Shown: positions 13,556 to 16,507 of the stretch, in pieces | How positions within the stretch are numbered: the first letter of the stretch is position 1 | Layout of the letters: each line of letters starts with the position of its first letter | NCBI GenBank assembly: GCA_018263495.1 | Contig: JAANXC010000019.1 | Span: 1 to 16,507 of the forward strand | DNA from: Nitrososphaerota archaeon | GTDB taxonomy: Archaea; Thermoproteota; Nitrososphaeria; Nitrososphaerales; Nitrosopumilaceae | DNA length: 16,507 nt | Direction of reading: 5' to 3' | Notes under the pieces: generated by a model | The model's database searches: none | Seen by the model: only the letters and a program-made list of their open reading frames with translations | Told to the model about the DNA's origin: nothing | Made by a program: the position numbers and the translations under genes

Positions 13556-13795
13556 ATGACATGTAAAGGAATTTGCCCTAGATATAAGGCACAAAAACCT
13601 GTAGGAACAGGAAGGTATGCTTCAGGTCAACGTAGGTGTCAGATTTGTGAGATTTTCATCAAATGGGAAGGTTTGTGGTGTCCATGCTGTGGATATCGAT
13701 TAAGAACCAAACCACGAAACTTGAAATACAAAGCAAAACTACGCGCACGAGTAAATGCTGAAGCTAAGACAGAATCGATAGCAATAAACGAGTAA
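13556..13795 (+). CDS. Cys-rich zinc-ribbon-like small protein
   Basis: This 79-aa protein is of a kind I recognise from ammonia-oxidising archaea, where near-identical copies are common; no function is known to me. Seven cysteines lie at 3, 7, 28, 31, 42, 44 and 45 (CKGIC, CQIC, CPCC). CQIC plus CPCC look like a zinc-ribbon knuckle pair. GRYASGQRRC and IKWEGLWCPCCGYRLR are the most conserved-looking parts, followed by a strongly basic helix-like tail (RNLKYKAKLRARVNAEAK) that suggests nucleic-acid binding. The ATG start fits a TATA-like element about 27 nt upstream. The next gene begins 18 nt after its stop in the same frame, so the two are probably co-transcribed. Confidence 0.8.
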   Translation: MTCKGICPRYKAQKPVGTGRYASGQRRCQICEIFIKWEGLWCPCCGYRLRTKPRNLKYKAKLRARVNAEAKTESIAINE

Positions 13796-13813
13796 ACCCA
13801 CTTCGTAGGCTTA

Positions 13814-14152
13814 TTGCTAGACGAATCGCGTTTTTCAAAGACAGTTGTCGACATTGACAAACGTAGTTTTACAATTCAGATATTACTCTTTGATAACGGT
13901 AGTTTTGTTTCTATAACGGAGGGTCAGGAAAAGATTGGCGGATTAACAGCATCAATCGGTACAAACACTATACCAATTACTACTTCAATCATACCGGCAA
14001 AATCAGAATCTCTTTTTTTAAAATTAATCTCTGAACAACTCTCTTCAATCATAACAGGCATTAACATCATATCTGCGTTTATTCCAAAAGAGCTAGAAAA
14101 CAAAACCGCTAAAACTTTAATTGCTAAAATAAAGGAGATTGTTGAAAAATGA
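13814..14152 (+). CDS. Putative proteasome assembly chaperone 4-like protein
   Basis: This is a 112-aa protein with a short alpha/beta layout. An N-terminal strand pair (TVVDIDKRSFTIQILLFDNGSFVSIT) is followed by GGLTASIGT, a loop ending in ITTSIIP, an amphipathic helix (ESLFLKLISEQLSSI), the strand NIISAFIP and a C-terminal helix. This order resembles eukaryotic PAC4 (LSVAMPT, STSLLG, helix, VFVSYNL, helix), which guides 20S proteasome alpha-ring assembly. The match is by eye and modest. The start is TTG at 13814; no ATG occurs between the preceding stop and this codon. It overlaps the UbiD-family gene by 4 nt (ATGA). No proteasome subunit gene is nearby. Confidence 0.7.
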   Translation: MLDESRFSKTVVDIDKRSFTIQILLFDNGSFVSITEGQEKIGGLTASIGTNTIPITTSIIPAKSESLFLKLISEQLSSIITGINIISAFIPKELENKTAKTLIAKIKEIVEK

Positions 14153-15483
14153 CAGTTGATATGAGAAGCTTCCTACAACAAATCAAAAAAACCAATGACA
14201 TATTCACAGTAAAGAAGAAGGTTTCTACAAAATATGAGATTGCAGCTGTAACTGAAAAGCTTGATGGATCAAAGGCTGCATTGTTTGAAAATGTCAAAGG
14301 AAGCAAATTCAAGCTAGTTTCAAACTTGGTGGGAAGCAGAGATAGGTTTGCCCAGGCAATAGACTCCAAAAAGTCTGATATTAATCAAAAAATTGTTAAG
14401 GCAATTTCTTCGGCAAAAAAACCAAAAATTTCAAAAACTGCAAAGTTTTTCGAAAACAGTTCTAAGGACATTTCCATTCTTCCAATTGTAACTCACTTTC
14501 AGAACGAATCAGGTCCTTTCATCACATCATCCATATTATATACAAGAAATCAGGAAAAGAAATCTCAAAACTCGTCTTTTCACAGATTAATGCCAATAGG
14601 GAAAAACCAATTCTCAATTAGAATGGTAGAGGGTAGAGATCTTCATAGATCATTTATGTTTGCAAAAACCCATGGACAGGACCTACCGATTGCAATTACT
14701 ATTGGAGTTCACCCTGCCATTTCAATTGCTTGTGCATTCCAGGCAAAATGGGGAAAAAATGAACTAGAGATAGCTAACTCACTTATGAACAACAAACTTA
14801 CTTTAACAAAATGTCCTAGCACTGGCTTGCTGGTACCGTCAACTGCGGAAATTGTCATGGAAGGAAAAATCTTACGAAACAAAACACACAAGGAATGGAT
14901 GGTTGAAATGCTTAGAACATATGACATGCCAAGACCGGCACCAGTGATTCAAATCGAAAAATTGTATTTTAGAAATAATCCAATTTATCATGATATTCTG
15001 TCTGGTTACACAGAGGCAAGATTGCTCATGGGTATGCCTATTGAGGCTAAACTCAATAGTATAATGAAAAAGAAGTTCCCGCAGACAAGACAGGTGATCC
15101 TTACAAGCGGTGGAGCCAATTGGCTTCATGCTGTAGTTCAAATCTCAAAAACCAGATCAACCAATGTTAAAAAAATCATCAACGAAACTTTCGCGAGCCA
15201 CAGATCATTGAAGATGGTAACTATAGTAGATGATGATATTGATCCTACCGATGCTGTAGCTGTAGAATTTGCTATGGCCACAAGATTTCAGGCTGACAAG
15301 GATCTGGTAATAATTAAAAATGTGAGGGGTTCTAGCCTTGATCCCTCTAGTGACCAAAAGAAATTACGAACAGCAAAAATGGGAATAGATGCCACAATAC
15401 CTGCCTCAAAGAGGCCAGACGGCTTCAAGTTGGGTAAGATTCCAAAGGCTAAAACAAACCTGAAAAATTATTTGAAGAAATGA
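14149..15483 (+). CDS. UbiD-family decarboxylase
   Basis: This is a 444-aa member of the UbiD family, prenylated-FMN-dependent (de)carboxylases acting on alpha,beta-unsaturated acids. Family segments seen are SIRMVEGRDLHRSFMFAK, LPIAITIGVHPAISIACAF, KCPSTGLLVPSTAEIVMEG (E234 and E238 in the AEIVMEG motif) and the late VTIVDDDIDPTDAVAVEFAMATRF. The EGPFGEYTGYY-like stretch that normally follows the glutamates is replaced by EWMVEMLRTYDMPRP. Archaea use a UbiD homologue to decarboxylate trans-anhydromevalonate 5-phosphate in the modified mevalonate pathway for membrane lipids. That is a plausible role here but unproven; a role in quinone synthesis is the alternative. UbiX is not in the window. 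It overlaps genes on both sides by 4 nt. Confidence 0.87.
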   Translation: MTVDMRSFLQQIKKTNDIFTVKKKVSTKYEIAAVTEKLDGSKAALFENVKGSKFKLVSNLVGSRDRFAQAIDSKKSDINQKIVKAISSAKKPKISKTAKFFENSSKDISILPIVTHFQNESGPFITSSILYTRNQEKKSQNSSFHRLMPIGKNQFSIRMVEGRDLHRSFMFAKTHGQDLPIAITIGVHPAISIACAFQAKWGKNELEIANSLMNNKLTLTKCPSTGLLVPSTAEIVMEGKILRNKTHKEWMVEMLRTYDMPRPAPVIQIEKLYFRNNPIYHDILSGYTEARLLMGMPIEAKLNSIMKKKFPQTRQVILTSGGANWLHAVVQISKTRSTNVKKIINETFASHRSLKMVTIVDDDIDPTDAVAVEFAMATRFQADKDLVIIKNVRGSSLDPSSDQKKLRTAKMGIDATIPASKRPDGFKLGKIPKAKTNLKNYLKK

Positions 15484-16196
15484 ATGCTGGTTATTTTATC
15501 ATAATTGTACTAGTTTCTGGATTTGTTGCAGGCACAATACATGGAGCTGTAAATCTGGCAATTGTGGAACCATATCTTGATGAGGCAATTGGCATTGAAA
15601 ACCAGGCTCTCTTCGAGTCTGGGGAAGCTGAAGACACCCCTCAGTTTTGGGTTGAATACAACTCATACCGTGATTGGCAAAAAAGCGGTCAGCTGCTAGC
15701 AGGTGGAATTCTAGGAATGTCAATAGGTGCATTGTTTGGTGTTGTGTTTGCTTATTCAAGAAATTCCCTACCCAAAGGACACACTGTAAAAAAAACATTT
15801 GTTCTTGCTGCAATCATGTGGCTTACCATTTTCTTAATACCATTTTTGAAATATCCTGCAAACCCTCCAACCATAGGAGATGCTGATACCGTAGTACTGA
15901 GAGGAATATTGTATCTTTCATTCATTGCAATCTCCGGCTTTTCAGCTGTTGGTTTTTCCAGATTATATAAGAAACTTGAGACGAAAAAATATCTTGCATT
16001 CGTTGGTTATGCGGTTTTTATCACGACTGTATTTTTCATAATGCCACCAAGTCCTGATGAAGTTACTGCTCCGATGGATTTAGTGAACGGTTTTAGGACA
16101 ATGTCTGTGGTGGCCGTAACAACATTCTGGATTGCTGAAGCGGTAATACTTGGATTACTGTGGCAAAAATACAAGACAAAGTTACAAGAATCATAG
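15480..16196 (+). CDS. cbtA: CbtA-like putative cobalt transporter membrane protein
   Basis: This 238-aa integral membrane protein has five or six hydrophobic segments (about 5-27, 69-92, 103-122, 136-158, 167-190 and 205-228). The first segment and following loop contain AGTIHGAVNLAIVEPYLDEAIGIE, the EPYxDxA-IE pattern of CbtA. FLKYPANPPTIG is the second hallmark, and MPPSP lies before the last segment. CbtA is predicted to import Co2+ for cobalamin synthesis, usually with a short His-rich CbtB encoded just upstream; no cbtB is seen here. Its ATG overlaps the UbiD-family stop (ATGA). Cobalt import would suit a B12-dependent cell, as does the class II reductase at the left end. Assignment rests on motif recognition. 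Confidence 0.82.
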   Translation: MNAGYFIIIVLVSGFVAGTIHGAVNLAIVEPYLDEAIGIENQALFESGEAEDTPQFWVEYNSYRDWQKSGQLLAGGILGMSIGALFGVVFAYSRNSLPKGHTVKKTFVLAAIMWLTIFLIPFLKYPANPPTIGDADTVVLRGILYLSFIAISGFSAVGFSRLYKKLETKKYLAFVGYAVFITTVFFIMPPSPDEVTAPMDLVNGFRTMSVVAVTTFWIAEAVILGLLWQKYKTKLQES

Positions 16197-16206
16197 TTAT
16201 TCTACA

Positions 16207-16221
16207 TTCTTAGAATAAGAA
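16207..16221. repeat. Short inverted repeat in the cbtA-secreted protein gap
   Basis: TTCTTA-GAA-TAAGAA forms a 6-bp inverted repeat about 65 nt upstream of the next start. It could be an operator or a weak terminator element after cbtA. Significance is uncertain in such AT-rich DNA. Confidence 0.25.
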
Positions 16222-16239
16222 ACTAGAATATCTGGATCG

Positions 16240-16248
16240 TTTAAATAA
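16240..16248 (+). promoter_or_regulatory. TATA box for the secreted-protein gene
   Basis: TTTAAATAA is centred 29 nt before the TTG at 16273. This supports that TTG as a leaderless start instead of the ATG at 16294. Confidence 0.5.
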
Positions 16249-16272
16249 CTTAGCTAAACCTAAGAAAATACT

Positions 16273-16507
16273 TTGAGTGCAAAATCAAAAATCATGACTA
16301 GAAAGACCATTCTGCTTTTTGCACTAATTGCTGGAGTTGCTGCCTTCCCATTAGCAGCTTCAGCACAAAGTGATTCTGTTCCATCTTGGATTAAAAACAC
16401 GGCAGGCTGGTGGGCAGATGATCAGATTTCCGAGACAGAATTTGTTAACTCGATGGAATATCTGATTGATTCTGGAATTATTGATGTATCATCCCAACAG
16501 AGTGTTA
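16273..16507 (+). CDS. Secreted protein with thaumarchaeal IKNTAGWWAD motif, 5' part
   Basis: The gene runs off the right edge after 78 codons. The protein starts with a typical Sec signal peptide: a basic start (SAKSKIMTRK), a hydrophobic core (TILLFALIAGVAAFPLA) and a likely cleavage after ASA before QSDSVP. The mature part begins with PSWIKNTAGWWADDQISETEFVNSMEYLIDSGII, a domain I recognise as widespread in exported thaumarchaeal proteins, often repeated; its function is unknown to me. The rest of the protein, which would show any enzyme or adhesion domain, is missing. TTG at 16273 is favoured by the TATA spacing; ATG at 16294 is the alternative and would still leave an intact signal peptide. 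Confidence 0.82.
   Translation, partial: MSAKSKIMTRKTILLFALIAGVAAFPLAASAQSDSVPSWIKNTAGWWADDQISETEFVNSMEYLIDSGIIDVSSQQSV

Noticed and set aside
13556..14152. Readthrough fusion of the Cys-rich protein and the PAC4-like protein (same frame, one TAA between)
   Set aside because: A plain TAA with a nearby TTG start explains both genes; no recoding signal is visible.
1..16507. CRISPR arrays, insertion sequences or prophage genes
   Set aside because: No regularly spaced direct repeats, transposase motifs or terminal inverted repeats were seen on either strand.

Overview
The window looks like chromosomal core sequence from an ammonia-oxidising archaeon of the Nitrososphaeria (Thaumarchaeota), most like the low-GC marine Nitrosopumilus group. 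The evidence is the mix of archaeal information-processing genes (RNase P subunit Rnp4, ribosomal protein S19e, PDCD5-type DNA-binding protein, TFE, Trm56, archaeal NAC), the AT-rich composition, TATA boxes about 25-30 nt upstream of start codons (leaderless transcripts), and two protein types I recognise from this lineage: a Cys-rich 79-aa protein and a secreted protein with an IKNTAGWWAD-type motif. I see no IS elements, phage genes, CRISPR array or other mobile DNA.

Layout. 2-958: 3' part of an adenosylcobalamin-dependent ribonucleotide reductase. 1005-1078: tRNA-Gly(UCC). 1128-2205: rnp4, rps19e and a PDCD5-family gene. 2248-4183: a Zn-type MDR oxidoreductase and a CitE-like lyase, probably one transcript. 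4215-8542: a riboflavin cluster, ribE, ribB, ribH, arfA (GTP cyclohydrolase III), an amidohydrolase and arfC; the last five are almost fused by 2-nt gaps and overlaps. 8539-11762 (minus strand): a four-gene unit transcribed as PhoU-like/AbrB regulator, hflX, trm56, tfe. 11852-13358: PUA protein, NAC and a RuvX/RuvC-like RNase H-fold protein. 13556-16196: the Cys-rich protein, a PAC4-like protein, a UbiD-family decarboxylase and CbtA. 16273-end: 5' part of a secreted protein.

The strongest discovery lead is the amidohydrolase (6715-7902) locked by overlaps between the GTP cyclohydrolase III and the diaminopyrimidine reductase of archaeal riboflavin synthesis. It keeps the metal ligands and the HxxE/His pair typical of cyclic-amidine deaminases (SsnA/TrzN/MtaD group). 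It is therefore a good candidate for a missing step: the pyrimidine deaminase, or a non-orthologous replacement of the formamide hydrolase ArfB. The cluster is also a hybrid, with archaeal early steps and a bacterial-type, two-domain riboflavin synthase.

Other leads are an RNase H-fold protein behind NAC whose reading frame runs upstream of any normal start codon, a UbiD homologue that lacks the usual EGPFGE-type segment and may serve the archaeal mevalonate pathway, a CbtA without its partner CbtB, and a perfect 14-bp palindrome at the start of the PhoU/AbrB gene.
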